NCBI GenBank assembly: GCA_021234155.1 | Contig: JAJEKV010000103.1 | Location: forward strand, 498,001-562,000 | Length of the DNA: 64,000 nucleotides | Source of the DNA: Isoetes taiwanensis | Lineage: Eukaryota > Streptophyta > Lycopodiopsida > Isoetales > Isoetaceae | Direction of reading: 5' to 3' | In this document: one piece after another, positions 21,755-34,718 of the stretch | Position numbering within the stretch: the stretch's first letter is position 1 | Layout: every line of letters starts with the position of its first letter | Notes under the pieces: generated by a model | What the model saw: the letters and a program-made list of their open reading frames with translations, nothing else | Databases searched by the model: none | Told to the model about the DNA's origin: nothing | Position numbers and translations under genes: made by a program

Positions 21755-23765
21755 GTGACATTGGTCTTGAAAATATTCATTTCTATCAGGATCTGTTTCT
21801 CTCTAATGCCAAAAGAAGGAGCTTGAGCTTTGCATATTTCTAACTCATGATATAAGGTTGTCAATTGACCTCCAACCTCTATCACTTTGCGATGGCCCCA
21901 TTCCTTAGCAAAAGATTTGACCACCACCATAGCAGCTACTACCCCTGGCATCCCTCTCGATGGAGAGAATGCCTGTGACCACACATCTTTACAACCCGTT
22001 TTATAGTTTTCATTCTTCAAGTAACTAGTATTGAGCTTGAGAAATGTTTTATTAGGTCTCCTATTATTAGACAGCAAAGAAGAAAACCATTGTGGGTTTT
22101 GATCTGAAATAGAGCTATCCAAAAGATTAGTCCTGTGAAAAGGAAATACCAAGCTAGCAGCAATAACATTATAATAGCCACGATCATAATGAGCCTAGGC
22201 TCTACCATAACCCGTCCAAACATTACACCATGTATATGTCTGGTCCCCATCAATTTCCGCCCATCCACAATCCAGCAAGAAATGCCACTGTCCCCTCTCA
22301 AATCCTTGGATTACTTGTGATCCCCTACCACATCTATCAACTTCTACTTCCACCATATTAAAATCACCAAGCATAAACCAAGCAACATTAGTTTTAAGTC
22401 TAAGCACCTTACTCCCCAAAGAAACCCATAGAGAGCCCCTTTGACCCGGTCAATTGTGAGCATAGAGCATAAACATTTACAATACCCCATTCCTGACCCT
22501 TTTCCTGCCATTTAACAATAATCCAACGACCAAACTTATCAATCTGAGTAAAAATAACATCAAAAGAAGACCTCCAAGCAGTGAGGACTCCAGCTTTAGA
22601 TGAGTCAGCTGCCGCAATAAGAACATTGTATTCATGGCCTAGAATGTTAAACAACTTGTGTATATCATTCTCTTACATTTGTGTTCTTGAAGGCAACAAA
22701 AATCCATAGAAAGGTTGGATAAATAAAGAGACAATCTGGTTCTTTTACTTGGGGAAGAAGCAATCCCTTGAATATTCCATGACACAATATTCATAATACT
22801 GAATTGGAATGTTCCACTTCCATACCCACTACCTGCGTATCTACCACATCAGCTCCAGAGTATTCTCCTGGAAGATCTTCCCAACAAGTCCTAGAAAGTG
22901 GTAAGGAGGAGCCTCCTCTATTAAAACTATTCTATTCTATTCTCTGTTCCACCCTTCCATTGTGCACTCCTACAATTCTTGGCAGAGGCGAGCCTCCTAT
23001 TTGTTGTATTTGCGCACGACAGGGGTTGAGAAGGAAAAGAAGCAGGCGTTGTAGAAGTATTGGGGGGATAGAAGCAGAAAGTGTGGTGGTAGAGGGTATG
23101 GGCTTGTGGGAAACAGCGACAGGACGATCCCTCTTAGCTCAAAATTTTGCAAACATTGCTAGCTGAGGAAATAAGAGAGCAAGTTGGGGACCATTAAGCA
23201 ATTTCAAGTCAAACATAAAAAACATAGGGCCACTTTTAAGCACACCAAATTCTGGCAAAATATAACCAAGGGGAAGTGACACACAGATCTTTGCTCCCAT
23301 CAACAATGGAGTGGGCCAAATGAGTGCCCAAACCATTAGCAATGTTAATGAGAAACTCAGGGACCAAAAAGTCAGGAGGAAGATTGAAAATTGAGAACCA
23401 GCAAGGCATTTTTAAAGCATTAAGCATGTTGGGATTAAAACCCGGGGAATAAGACTTGTATAATATATAATCGCTCGACATAGGATCCACTCCTCGTGCC
23501 ACCAATTGGTCTGCTACAGCAACATCATAAAAAACAATCAAGAAAAAGTTTTTATCCAACATTTTCAATGTGCAATAACTAGGAAATCCAATTCTGCAAA
23601 GATGGCCTGTTAACCAGTATCCAAGCTTCCTAACATCCAAATAGACACCAGTGTACTAGCCTACAATTTCAAATGACATCAAATTACCAATACACTTCTT
23701 ATGAAGGTCATGATCAATTTCTACCACATGATTATCCTGAAGCCTTAAGGGTGTCTCTACATACC
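21755..23765 (-). mobile_element. L1 fragment: ORF1 DUF4283-like domain and ORF2 endonuclease
   Basis: On the minus strand, 23236-23640 encodes a plant L1 ORF1 fold: FFLIVFYDVAVADQLVARGV, then SYSPGFNPNMLNALKMPCWF, then IFNLPPDFLVPEFLINIANG. Near 22800 the endonuclease begins with NIVSWNIQGIASS. It continues in shifted frames with GIVNVYALCS, MLGDFNMVEVE (catalytic GDFN) and TYTWCNVW, and ends around 21800. The reverse transcriptase is missing. The sequence differs from the 25-31.5 kb family, so this is at least a second plant-L1 lineage here. Confidence 0.75.
22922..22946 (+). repeat. Tail-only LINE insertion
   Basis: ATTAAAAC followed by TATTC repeats inside the L1 ORF1 linker. The A-rich junction followed by the same pentamer is exactly the end of the 12.9 kb LINE (GTTAAAAAAAC then TATTC). 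This looks like an insertion truncated to a handful of bases plus tail. Confidence 0.4.
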
Positions 23766-23776
23766 TCAACTTCATA

Positions 23777-23990
23777 GAAGGAAGGAAGGAAGGAAGTATA
23801 TTTTAACGTCCACGGAGGCCAACCGGCCTATGAGACGGTCACAATACAATATATCGGATAGTATCCAAACACAAAAGAAAACCACAAAAGCCCTATACAA
23901 TGTGTCTCTACCACTGGGATGAAAAAACCCCCCATGTAGGAGGAAAAACCCTTGTAGTAGGCGTTCAAATTCCCTATCTGGCGCATAAAA
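23777..23990 (-). mobile_element. Solitary LINE 3' end with (TTCC)n tail
   Basis: On the minus strand it reads AAGGGTTTTTCC, GGGGGGTTTTTTCATCCCAG, then GTCTCATAGGCC-GGTT-GGCCTCCGTGGACGTTAAAA, then (CTTC)n. The framework matches the 12.8 kb LINE 3' UTR, but the stem bases and the tail unit differ. No coding part is attached. Confidence 0.8.
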
Positions 23991-24530
23991 GTGTTTAAAC
24001 CTTGCTAGATATGAAATTAATTGATATATTATGATAAAACATATCAATTTGCATGTTTTCATGTTTGGCCGCTATCATTTGATATCAATTAGTCGCCAAA
24101 CTCTATTTTGCTTAAAAATGCGGCATGAGGTTCAAGAATTATTGCTCTCTTATTATTACAAGTTTTGACTTAATTTTTGTGACAATGAGTCCTTAACTAG
24201 GCAAGCTATAGTCCAAGGAATTTTTTATATGTTTATATGTTTTATTAGTATCATTATTAACTAAAGAAATTATTGTACAGAATTCAAAATAAAAATATGG
24301 GTTAAAGTGCTTCAATAAGCCCCATCTATGTGTCTCATAAGGATAGTAAATGATGCATTCTGGGAGGGAATGAAAAAATGCAAGCGCCTAAAATCTTGCA
24401 TTTTTTGTCTTTTACCTCCTTTTTCAGTTTAAACCCCTTTCTTGGCATTTCTCGTGAAGAATTTGCTCGATCCCTCTAAATTGGCACTCGAATTCCCTTT
24501 GATCGAGAGCTAGTCTGGTAGGGGCTAGCA
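23991..24530. other. A/T-rich spacer
   Basis: No gene or repeat is recognisable. It probably belongs to the target DNA or to the 5' UTR of the L1 that begins downstream. Confidence 0.3.
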
Positions 24531-24532
24531 TT

Positions 24533-24883
24533 TTGCTGAATCTAGAATGCAAAGACCTGCTGATGGATACCAAAATCTTTGCAATTCTAAAACATGATAG
24601 CAGATTAATCTGTGGTTTTCTAATTGGCTCTCCTGATGAATTGTGGAACTCTCTTATAATCAGAAGTCTTTTCCCCTATCACAAATTCCAATTTGAATGC
24701 TCCTTTGTACCGGGTTGTGAAGAATTTCAAAGACAAATCATTGATTCTTGGCTTGAAGAATATATTGGAACCAGGAATATCGAAGCTACAGCTATTGTTC
24801 GAGCATTTTGTGAGCATTTGGATTCGAAAATCACTGTGAAATTGTACTCTGAGCCTGATTTGGGAGATTTCTCTTTAAATTAA
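24533..24883 (+). CDS. Unrecognised 116-residue ORF upstream of L1 ORF1
   Basis: An open frame starting MLNLECKDLLMDTKIFAILK and ending EPDLGDFSLN, with a Cys-containing middle (FECSFVPGCEEFQRQIID). It lies about 200 bases before ORF1 of the plus-strand L1, on the same strand. It may be an extra upstream L1 ORF, a host exon, or chance. I recognise no domain. The absence of frameshifts, although the L1 behind it has many, makes it worth testing. Confidence 0.3.
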   Translation: MLNLECKDLLMDTKIFAILKHDSRLICGFLIGSPDELWNSLIIRSLFPYHKFQFECSFVPGCEEFQRQIIDSWLEEYIGTRNIEATAIVRAFCEHLDSKITVKLYSEPDLGDFSLN

Positions 24884-25078
24884 GGGGAGATTAAGTGGAA
24901 TTCATGCTCTTTTCTTTGACAATTTCGGCTAGAGGTTGTATTCCAGTCATCTCATCTATAGTTAGGATCTTGTCTGCTCTCATTTTCAGTTCTCTTTCCC
25001 TCTTCTTTCGACATTTCTCTCATCTGCCTTTCCTTGCGTTTAAATTTCCCTTTGTTGTTTCCACCTGAACCTTTTTCA

Positions 25079-27636
25079 ATGGACAAAAAAAACAGCATTA
25101 GCCCTAAATTTCTTCCTCTGCTTCATTCTTTTTCTGCTTTGGCGCCAGGAGAACGATCTGCTCTTCTCTCTAAGTTAAGCTCCTTCCATAAAAATCCTAA
25201 AGATTTTATTCTCTTTGGCAATTTCGCTAATTCTGCAGATAATAGCCAGGGGATGGATCCTAAAACCTTCAAAACTCCAGTATGGGATAACCTCACCAAG
25301 GATCCAGATATGTGGGGTCGGGTTCCCTTGCTTGATCCGGTCACTCAAATTCCAGTTCCATATGGTGTCCCCAAACCTTTTGTCGAGATCCAAAATGATG
25401 ATACCTATGATGCTGCACTGATGGAACTTCGGCCTATAGAAGGAAGCAAGCAAAAACTATACCATGGTATTTCTCTTGTTCTTCCTTCAGTCCATTCTAA
25501 GATATCTTCTTTAAAAGATACTGCTGTGCTTATCAAAGTTACTAAGTCTGGCATTCAATTGAACAAGTTATGGTCCTATTTCCTTAACTTACAAAAAGGT
25601 GTACTCATCAATGCCATGTACTGGTTAAACTTTCCTTGTATAATGGTAGAGTGTGGCAATCAAAGAACAGCCAATTATCTTCTCAAGCTTGGCTCTCTAA
25701 CCTTTGAATCCTACTATTTGGCTTTTCTGAAATGGGACCCGAAATTAAGCTCAGAGAGCATGGGAAAATTTTGTGTGGCCTCTACAACCTTGCAGGCCTT
25801 GAATCCCATCTACTGGAATGAAGAATGCTTTAAGCTTCTTTTTAATTCCATTGGGAATTACATTTGCACTGAATTTTTCCCATCCAGATCCCCCTAGAGC
25901 TTTCATTCAGCTTGACCTATCCAAAAGTGTACCCACCTCCATTCCTTTCTCTGATGCCTTTGGCCAAAGTTCTTACCTATATTTGAGATGGTCTGCCTTA
26001 CCTCCTCAATGCCAAAATTGTCTAAAAAGACATTTCTGGTACAGTGACTGCTCAGTGGATGCAGGTATGGTCAATAATGTGGTATCTCAACAGGAAAACA
26101 AAAAGGCCTGCCCTCTCAATTATGAGGATACAGATAAACATAAGGGGATGCCTATTTCAGAAAATTATGGGGCTACAGTTAAGCAGAAGGGATTGTATAT
26201 TTCAGAAAAGTCAGAGGTATCAACCATGACTAATATAGAGGTCAACCCAAGTCAAGCTCATCACTGGCACAAAGTCAATGGGAGTAAAAAGAGAATCAGA
26301 AACAATCAACTTAAAAAACAAGGATCTGCATTGCACAAGAATGATACTATTGACAGGATAACCTATAATCCAAAAGTCAACTCTACAACAGGCAACTGCT
26401 CGGGAATCAAAGTCCTTCAAAACTTTGAAAGACACAGGGATAAAGGGAAGGCTCCAATGCAATGCACTGAGTCAGGCACAGAGAAACTTCGCAACATGCT
26501 CAATCATGTGATTGCTGAGTCTAAGCAAAAGATTCACAATTTGCCTGAACACCAAAGCCTTGTCAGAGGTAAGAGTGAGCCATACCAGTCAAAAGCCAGC
26601 CATTTTAAAAGGTTCGAAGATTTGTGATCAAATCTTGACAGACAATTTTACAATTGCTGTTCAAGAGGGTCCCGAAAAGACATGTGCTTCAGATAAAACA
26701 AATCTGCACAATGTTTCTGGGGTTTTGCCAAAAAATGCACCTCATCCAACTAAAGATCCTGCAGACTTCACAATTCAAGGTTCACCACCAACAAAAAATC
26801 ATAGTGATGCTACTCAACTGTCATCTCCAAGCCAAGACATTGTTGCTGCTGCTCCTGACTTATTTGAAGATCCAAAAGGTAACTCAATCACTCAAACTGA
26901 ACCTGAGGAAAGCTTGGTTGACAAGATTGACTGCTCCAATAAATTCAAGGTACTTGCTAGTTTAAATGTTGATCAGGATTTAGACTTATTCTTGAGCAAT
27001 AAAGCAATTGAACTTGGTCAGAATGATCCTTCATTTTCCCCTAAAAATATCCAAGACCACTACCAGCCATCTCTTGACCCTTTAATTGACCTTGACAATC
27101 TGCCTTCTAATACTCCAATTATCACCTCCCCTATTTCAAAAGAAGTTGCAGATCAGTTGGCAGTTTTACAAGATGGTCTTCAAGTGAATTCCACCAGTCA
27201 AGACCCACCTAATGATTTGGAAACCTCAGATAAGCCTGATGTTGATGTGGAAATGGTAAAGGAAACTCCAGTTATGATTAAAGATACAGAATCAGAGCAA
27301 GACTCGGATACAGGAAACTTGGACCACTCTTTACAATGCAACAATGAGGATGCTACAGACAGGCAGGTACCTTTTTATTGTAATTCAAAAGAATTGGATA
27401 ACATAGTAGATTCTTTGAATTTGTTTGAGTTTATTCCTGGGGGATGCTCTGATGATGATAAGGAAAACTGGGGCAATGAAAACTTCATGTCTAACTCCTT
27501 GGTTAAGAAGAAGCCTAATAAGGATCTTAAAGCTAAAAATAAAAAAAAGGCCTCTTCCAAGTCCGAAATTTTATCCTCCATTCATAGAACTCCTGCAGGA
27601 AATACAAGAAGGAAAAAGAACAAGAGAAATAAATAA
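25079..27636 (+). pseudogene. L1 ORF1 (zinc-knuckle type), frameshifted
   Basis: It starts at MDKKNSISPKFLPLLHSFSA and runs in one frame to 25897 and the next to 26627. It finishes in a third frame at 27636, so there are two frameshifts near 25.85-25.9 and 26.55-26.6 kb. The N-terminal part is DUF4283-like (LWSYFLNLQKGVLINAMYWL). A Cys/His cluster CQNCLKRHFWYSDC resembles the zinc knuckle of plant L1 ORF1. The rest is a long polar linker, acidic and then basic at the end (KKKNKRNK). Its product would have bound element RNA. Confidence 0.75.
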
Positions 27637-27677
27637 TTGTGTTCTCTTTCCTTTTTAGTCTGGTTTTTGTCTTAGCC

Positions 27678-30600
27678 ATGAAGATAATTTCTTGGAATGT
27701 TAGGGGGATCAAAGGGCCAATTAAGAGAAGAAGAATTATTTCTCAGCTCAGAATTTATAAGGCTGATATCATCCTCCTTCAAGAAACCAAATTGCCAAAA
27801 TTTGAAAGCTCCAATCTATCTGATTGGATCCACCCAGGTTCATCTTCCATCTGGATTGAGACTTCTGGGACTAGTGGGAGATTAGCTATAATATGGAAAT
27901 CTCTGTCCCATGTTTCTTTTCATAACAGTCCTACTAAGTGTTGGCAGGCAGTAATCTTTACAATTAATAACTCCAATTTTGGAGTTATTAATATTTATGC
28001 TCCAACTTGTTCAAAAGAAAAGGAAACTATCTGGCCTGACATCAACTCGTGGATTTCATCTCAACCAAATATGAATTGGTTGTCTCTAAAGACTTTAACA
28101 ATACTCCAAACTGGGATATGAAATTAGGCAACAAAATTAATATGTCCACTCTAGAGAGACTCAACTGGGACAACTTCATTTCTGATACCAGCCTGATTTA
28201 TGTGCCATCCTCTACAGCAAGTTACACTTGGTCAAACAAGCAAAAAGATTCCAAAAGAGTTTTCTGTGCCCTTGATAGATTCTATGTTTCCAACACCATT
28301 GACTCTTTTTGGGATAATTGTTTTGTGACTAATGATGAAGCCATCTCTATATCAGACCATCAACTACAGTTTCTTCATTCTAATCATTTGCTGAATCTTC
28401 CCAGAGATGGGAATATCCCGTTCAATTTAATTGCTCCCTACTTCACAATGAGCAATTATGCTTGGATTTCAGAAACTTCTATCAGAGATTGCAAAATTGC
28501 CACAGTCAGTCCATGAAAAATTTATATTCCAAGATCAAACAAACCAAGTCTTGGATTAAGAAATGGTCTCACACCAATTTCAAGGAGAAATCTAGGCAAA
28601 AAGAGAGCTTCTTTGCTAAAATGAGAGACCTCAGATCTCGTATGCAGAATGATCCTTATAATGTTGATCTTCATATTGGTGAGGAGATTTTGGACAATCA
28701 AATCAAATACATAGAAGAGGCCGAGGCCAAGAGCTATGCCATTAAATGTAAAATCAAGTACAGCTCCAAGTTCTTCTATAGGGCTGCCAAAAATAGAGTT
28801 CTCAATAATTCTATTATGCAAGTGCAAGCTGAAAATGGCATTACCATTGATAACCCCCTGGGATCAAGATCTTCTTCCATGATCAGTATGCTTCTCTTTT
28901 CAATGACAAGATTAATAGCCCTGACATTACCTCAAAAAGCATTGAATTCAACTCTTTGATCAACCACATTATCCCAACTTGTCAAAACATTATGGATGAG
29001 TCTGTTGCTGCACTCCCCTCTGAGAATGAAATTCATAATGTCCTGCTTAGTTTCAGCAAAGGGAAATCTCCAGGACCTGATGGCTTGCCCCCTGAGTTCT
29101 TCATGCAATTTTGGGATGTGCTAAAAGATGACATAGTCAACATGGTTCACGGGTTTTGGAGAGCTGAACATTTGCACTCTTCCATTTCTGTTGGATTTAT
29201 CACACTCATTCCTAAAATTGATAAGCATGTATCCTTTTCTGATTGGAGGCCTATTTCCCCGACCAACTCTACCTACAAATTATGTGCTAAGCTTATAGCC
29301 AATAAAGTCAAGCCTTTTCTTCAGAATCATATTGACATTAAGCAATCTGCTTTCTTGCCTAACAGATTCATTCTTGACAATTATATTGTAGCTATGGAAG
29401 GGTTGCATTGGAATAAGGTTTTCTCCCAGAGTTGTGTTCTACTTAAGCTTGACTTTAAAAGGGCTTTTGACTCGGTCAATTGGGATTTCCTTGAGTTAGC
29501 CTTGAAAAAAATTGGTTTCAACAGCAAAATTATGTCTTTAATATTTGGTCTCAATTTTATGGCTAACTCCTCTGTTCTCATTAATGGCTCTCCCTCAAAA
29601 CTTTTCAAACTGACCAAGGGAGTTAGGCAGGGCTGCCCTTTAGCTCCTTACCTTTTCTTAGTGGCTGCTGAAATGCTTATTAGGGTAATAGACTTTCATC
29701 AAGAAAGTGGAAGCATCAAAGGCCTTGATCTTCCAGACAATAAGGGTAGCCTGATTATTTCTCAATATGCAGATGATACATTTGCATTTTTGAATCTAGC
29801 TCTGATAACATTGCCAAATTTCTTAGCATTGTTGATTTATTCTCTACTGCCTCTGGAATGTATCTGAACCTTAACAAAAGCATCATTATTGGAGACACTG
29901 CTCAGAATTCCATTTGTGATATCAGAGTCATGAGTACCATGCAAGCCACAAAACTTCTTGGGATGCCTTCGTCTCTGAACTCCAATATCAAAGGTTTGTG
30001 GGATATTATTTTACAGAGAATTAGGAAAAAATTGAATATCTTTAGAAATTCTTTGTCTCTAGCTGGCAGAACCTTAATTGCAAGTTCTGTTCTGGCTGCA
30101 TCCCACATTTATTTCTCCTCGGCTTTAGTAGCTCGCAAATTGATTTACAAGGAGCTTGAAAAGACTATTAGGAATTTTATCTGGAATGGTAACCACTCTG
30201 TTAATTGGGATTCAGTCACTCGACCTAAAAGTTATGGTGGTTTAGGCTGCAAAAATTTGTATCTTCAAGCCTGTGCTTTGGCTGGGAAGTTCATTTGGAG
30301 GACCTTATCAGGTAATAATTCAATGGCTTCTATTTTCATTAGGCACTGGATCTCATGCTCTTATCCTGAAGGGCATCCTTCTATTAAGCATTCTCTGCCT
30401 GAGTATGCATTTTGCACTATCCACCCTAGTATTAATACATCTCCTCTTATGCATAATATGTTCAAGGCCTGGAACTTGGTACAGAGCAGCCAGATCTGCA
30501 GGATCTTCACATGCAATCCTCTCTTTTTTGGTCTGCTGGATTCAAAGACACTAACAATAATATTCTGGCTTTGAAGCATCCCAAAACTTACAAGAAATGG

Positions 30601-31530
30601 AGCAACCTTGGTATTGCTAAAATCAAGGACTTATTTGCAAATGGTCACCTCATCTCTTGGACTAATTTCAGAAGATTAATTCATGGGACTTTTAGTGATA
30701 AAGCTATCTTCATTCATTTCAAAAACATACTTGCTAGGTGTACCAATCTGGCTGACTATGGCAGTGGCATCATTTGGAGAATTAATGGGATTAATAGCTA
30801 CAAAGTCAGTAGGGTTTATGCTAGACTTAATCTCAAGAACAACCATGTCAAAGCAAGAGTCAAGTGGTCCATATCTGAAGATGAGTGCAAAAATTTATTC
30901 AAGAACACTTGGAATTCATACTGTCCCCCAAAGGTCAACTATTTCATCTGGTTGATTGCCCAACGGAGTCTTCCAAATCTTGTTTCCCTATCTAAGAGAA
31001 ACACGACCATTGTGCCTATTTGTCAATCTAATTGCTCTGAAAATGAATCTATGGATCATATCTTTCAGTGCCCAAAGCTATCTAATTTCTGGAATTGGTT
31101 CTATGTAAAATTTGGCCATTTCTTCTGTGCTAATCCTCAGAGCAACTTGCTAAACTGCATCCAAAATAATGATGCCTTTAAAAACACTCTTATGTTTACT
31201 GCACTTTGGAATATTTGGAAGTCTAGAAATAGGATTGTGCATGGTCATAAAAATTTCTCTACATTTTGGATCAAGATGTCATTTCAACTAGATCTAGAAG
31301 CCTATGGTACAGCTCACAAGTGTAAAGTTGCAGACTCCTATGACAGAAATTGGGATCACATTGGTAAATTTATTGGTGGTTATAACATTTTTGTTTCTCA
31401 TCTTCAAGTTATCAATTCTAATGCCCCTTTCTCTGATTTGTTTGATAGAATATCTGGATTTTCAAAGGGGAGGGCAGGACTAAATTCGATCTATGCTAAG
31501 CTATCACGAAGCCAGCTTATACAACAATAA
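27678..31530 (+). pseudogene. L1 ORF2 (endonuclease, RT, zf-RVT), frameshifted
   Basis: Nearly full-length ORF2 spread over six frames: 27639-28121, 28049-28516, 28462-28959, 28956-29867, 29858-30574 and 30511-31530. It starts MKIISWNVRGIKGPIKRRR (endonuclease), then LLQETKLP and NIYAPT. RT motifs are GKSPGPDGLPPEFFMQFW, LKLDFKRAFDSVNWDFLELA, GVRQGCPLAPYLF and the catalytic QYADDTFAF near 29765. The C-terminus has a zf-RVT-like region (WNSYCPPKVNYFIWLIAQRS, then CPKLSNFWNWFY). Order and spacing are complete, so it was once a whole element, but at least five frameshifts make it inactive. It is the best reference in the window for the minus-strand L1 at 7.6-11.3 kb. Confidence 0.88.
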
Positions 31531-34500
31531 TACAGGGGTTGCAGACTTAAGGCCTCCAGGGCCAAATGCATCACGAGATGAGATTAAATTATATGAGGTC
31601 AGAAGCAACAGTAATGAAAGATCATGGGCTAAAATCTACTGCAGAGAGGTTGTACAGATGTATTGCCTATTCAACTTCCTCTTTATGTATCACTTTTCCT
31701 TGACAGAAAGGCAGCTTAGCAGATACAGGGAGTTGTATTATTCACATAAAATGATAGCCTGATCTATATGGTACATTGCTGCTACTCATGGGAAAGGAAG
31801 ATACCACTATCTACTCATGGAGAATGGATCAGAGTTCAATAGCTATAAGTTTGGCACAGACAAAGGTTTTTATTGGGTATATAACTCCATCTTTGATCAG
31901 ATCTCTCGCCAAGATTCCTCTACTGCCTAATCCTTCATCCTACACTGCATCTTGCCAATTCCACACTTCTTTTCACATTCTGAACTTGTGCCAGTTGCTT
32001 ATGCTCAATAATTTGTCTTCCTCTTGTTTAACATTTTTGCTATTGCACTTGGATGGTAATTTTACAATGCAGGTTTTTTGGACTTCATTCATGGAAATCA
32101 CAGGTCTCTACAGTTACAACTCTCTCTCAAGGGGGCAAAGCAGTTCTGTTGGCATATTTGACACTTTTGTGACTGAATTATCTGAATTCCTTGATATTTG
32201 TTGTTGTTAAGTTATTGCAACCTCGACTACCTACTAGAGGTTTATTATATTTTGGCTGAAACTAATGTGGTAGTTCCTACTCCCATTAGTAAGACAAATG
32301 TATGGCTTTAATTAATTAATGGAAAAAACATCTCTTACTTTAAAAAAAAAATAACAAAATGATGCATTCTAATTAACTCTATATAGGAAATTACTCAAAT
32401 TCCTTGTGCAGTGAGGGACTCTCTGACGGTGGAGACTTGCAGAATGGAGGATGCGAGACGTGCAACCATTGGCGAAGCCAGCAATTGATGAATTGCTATC
32501 TCAGAGCATCTGAACACCTCTACTGGTGGTAACGGAAAATCAAGTTGAGGCGGGAACATTTAATTCACAAGGAGGATCCCATTATATTTATTAGTTAACC
32601 TAGACATATAAGTGTCATTTTTAACATTGCTAGATCGTCTCATGTGGTTTTTCTATCACATTGGCATGAAAAGAATGTAAAAGGAGGAAGATGTAAGTCT
32701 TATAACTTGCTACAGATACTCGTTAAAGGACTTGAAGTGATTAACGAAAGCCTTTGTCGAGTTGAGCTTGACTGCCACAAATCATTTCTCATTACCTCTT
32801 CCATATTAGTAAGTCTGGAATCATCTGCATAGTTTTCTGGACCAAACATAATCTTTCTAATCATCAATTGCAAAGGCTGGATTTTTCTACTAGTAAGAAA
32901 GAGTAAAGAGGTAATGGCAAAATAAAATTCATTCCAAGCAATTTCATTCGGACCAAATGGTTTTCACTGCAAAAACTACATAATATCTCCTCTCCATAAC
33001 CTGAATCTTGCTGAGAAACTCTTCTTCTCTTCACCTTATAGGCCAGTGTCCCATTCGATTCGGGCAAACCTTTTCGGCGTGGACATCTTCAAGCAAGGAG
33101 ATGGACATAATGCAAAGCATCAAAGAAAAGAACCACGTTTGTGGTTACATGTTGCAAAGACAAAGAAGCAGATTGTGGCCGCCAAAAAGGAGAAGAAATA
33201 TGCAACCTGTGCGGATCCTTTTTTCCAGAAATTTTGAAGCGAATCATCCTACCTTGCTAGCACTGGCCTAAGATTTGCAGGCACCAAGATAGAAGCGATA
33301 GTGCCGGATGGGAGAGAAGGAGGCAGTCCTTCCCTCGTTCGCCGCCCTAGCCGCCAAGAGCTGCGCCAAGAAACATCCCCTCCCCAAATATCATTTCTTC
33401 AAAGACAAAAATTACTAAGAAAAGTTAATTGAAACTACCAGTAACTAGGATCAAAGATGGACTAACATCTTTGATCATCTTGGATCATACAATGTCACGA
33501 TTGAAATACATGTAATGGGTTTTTGCATTTCCATTTTTTGTACCTAACTTAATCTAATAAACATTTTACCATTCTTCTAAAGGAAAAGTTAAAAAGTAAA
33601 TTGATGGCTCAACTAGTGATATCCATGTTCTTTCCAAAAATATATACCATATAGCATCAAACAAACAACATAGGCTTTGCGGATGAGGATTTTGTATATC
33701 CATTGGAGGTAAGAGTACGTTTATTAAGATTCAAATTGCGCTTCTAACTTATTCATAGAATAATTGAAGATTAACTAAGGATTATTTACATGTAGGCCTT
33801 AAGAGAAGTTAAGCGAGTAATGTTAAGCAAATAGATCAAAGCCCAGAGAAAGAACTACAAGAGAGGTCATAGTTGTGAAAACTGAGGAGCTCAGCATGTG
33901 TCCCTTGAGATAAGTTAAGTGAATAATGTTAAACTAAACTGTCGAAGCCCAAAGAAACAACTACAAGGGAGGCCATTGTTGTGAAAGCAAAAATACATAG
34001 GGAACTAATGTTTTGTAGATAACACACATTCATATAGATAGGTAATTATGTCCACAAGCTGGGGGAAGCTAAATAGCTAGTTATATGGAATTTCCAATTT
34101 TTATTTTCCCTAGAGCATGATTCCTAAGGTAGGATTTCCATCTTCTGCACCTAACTGAATATAATAAACGTTCTAACATAAAAAATGGGAGACCTTCATT
34201 ATTCAGCCCCCCGCACTGGAAAACAGCCAGAAAACAAAAAAATGGCAAAAGAAGGCAAAAGCACTATTGACAATTATTCGTACCATTGGAAAACACGGCA
34301 AGAACAGGGGCATATAAAAAAATGAGCGAGTAAAAAATGACATATAAAATTAATTTCCACCACTTACAAAACGACCATAATGAATGAAAACTGACATATA
34401 AGATCGACTCTTGGCACTTGCTTGTTAATGGTAATGATGCATAGTTGTAGATGCATCAATGAGCCTTCCACTGGGCAACCCATTGGTGCGTTAGCTTTGT

Positions 34501-34700
34501 TTTCCTAAAATTCAAGCCAAAACTCCTAATATTAAACTTTTCAAGTGTACGCGCCATAAGATACATATTCCAGCATCCAAACTCCTAATATTATACTTTT
34601 CTAAGTATACGACATACGTATTGAAGCATCCATAAGATTGGAGCATTTTTGGCATTCATCAAAACTGTCGCAATTACGAAGATACAAGTATTCATTCCAA
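31531..34700. other. Long stretch without a recognisable gene
   Basis: Just after the L1, 31540-31762 stays open on the plus strand (ADLRPPGPNASRDEIKLYEV) and is preceded by AATAATACAG, which resembles a 3' splice site. It may be an orphan host exon, but I cannot name it. Other short frames (32644-32832, 33008-33271) lack any recognisable motif. From 33.4 to 34.7 kb the sequence is A/T-rich, with a loosely repeated segment (AAGAGAAGTTAAGCGAGTAATGTT near 33800 and GATAAGTTAAGTGAATAATG near 33910). Confidence 0.3.
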
Positions 34701-34718
34701 ATCCCTAATCACTAAGAC

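Noticed and set aside
22804-23166. 120-residue plus-strand ORF
   Set aside because: Lies antisense to the L1 ORF1 linker and contains a LINE tail; composition is not protein-like.
33008-33271. Basic plus-strand ORF with KRRR and CXXC-like residues
   Set aside because: No recognisable domain, overlapping frames equally open, no splice or start context; left as unassigned sequence.
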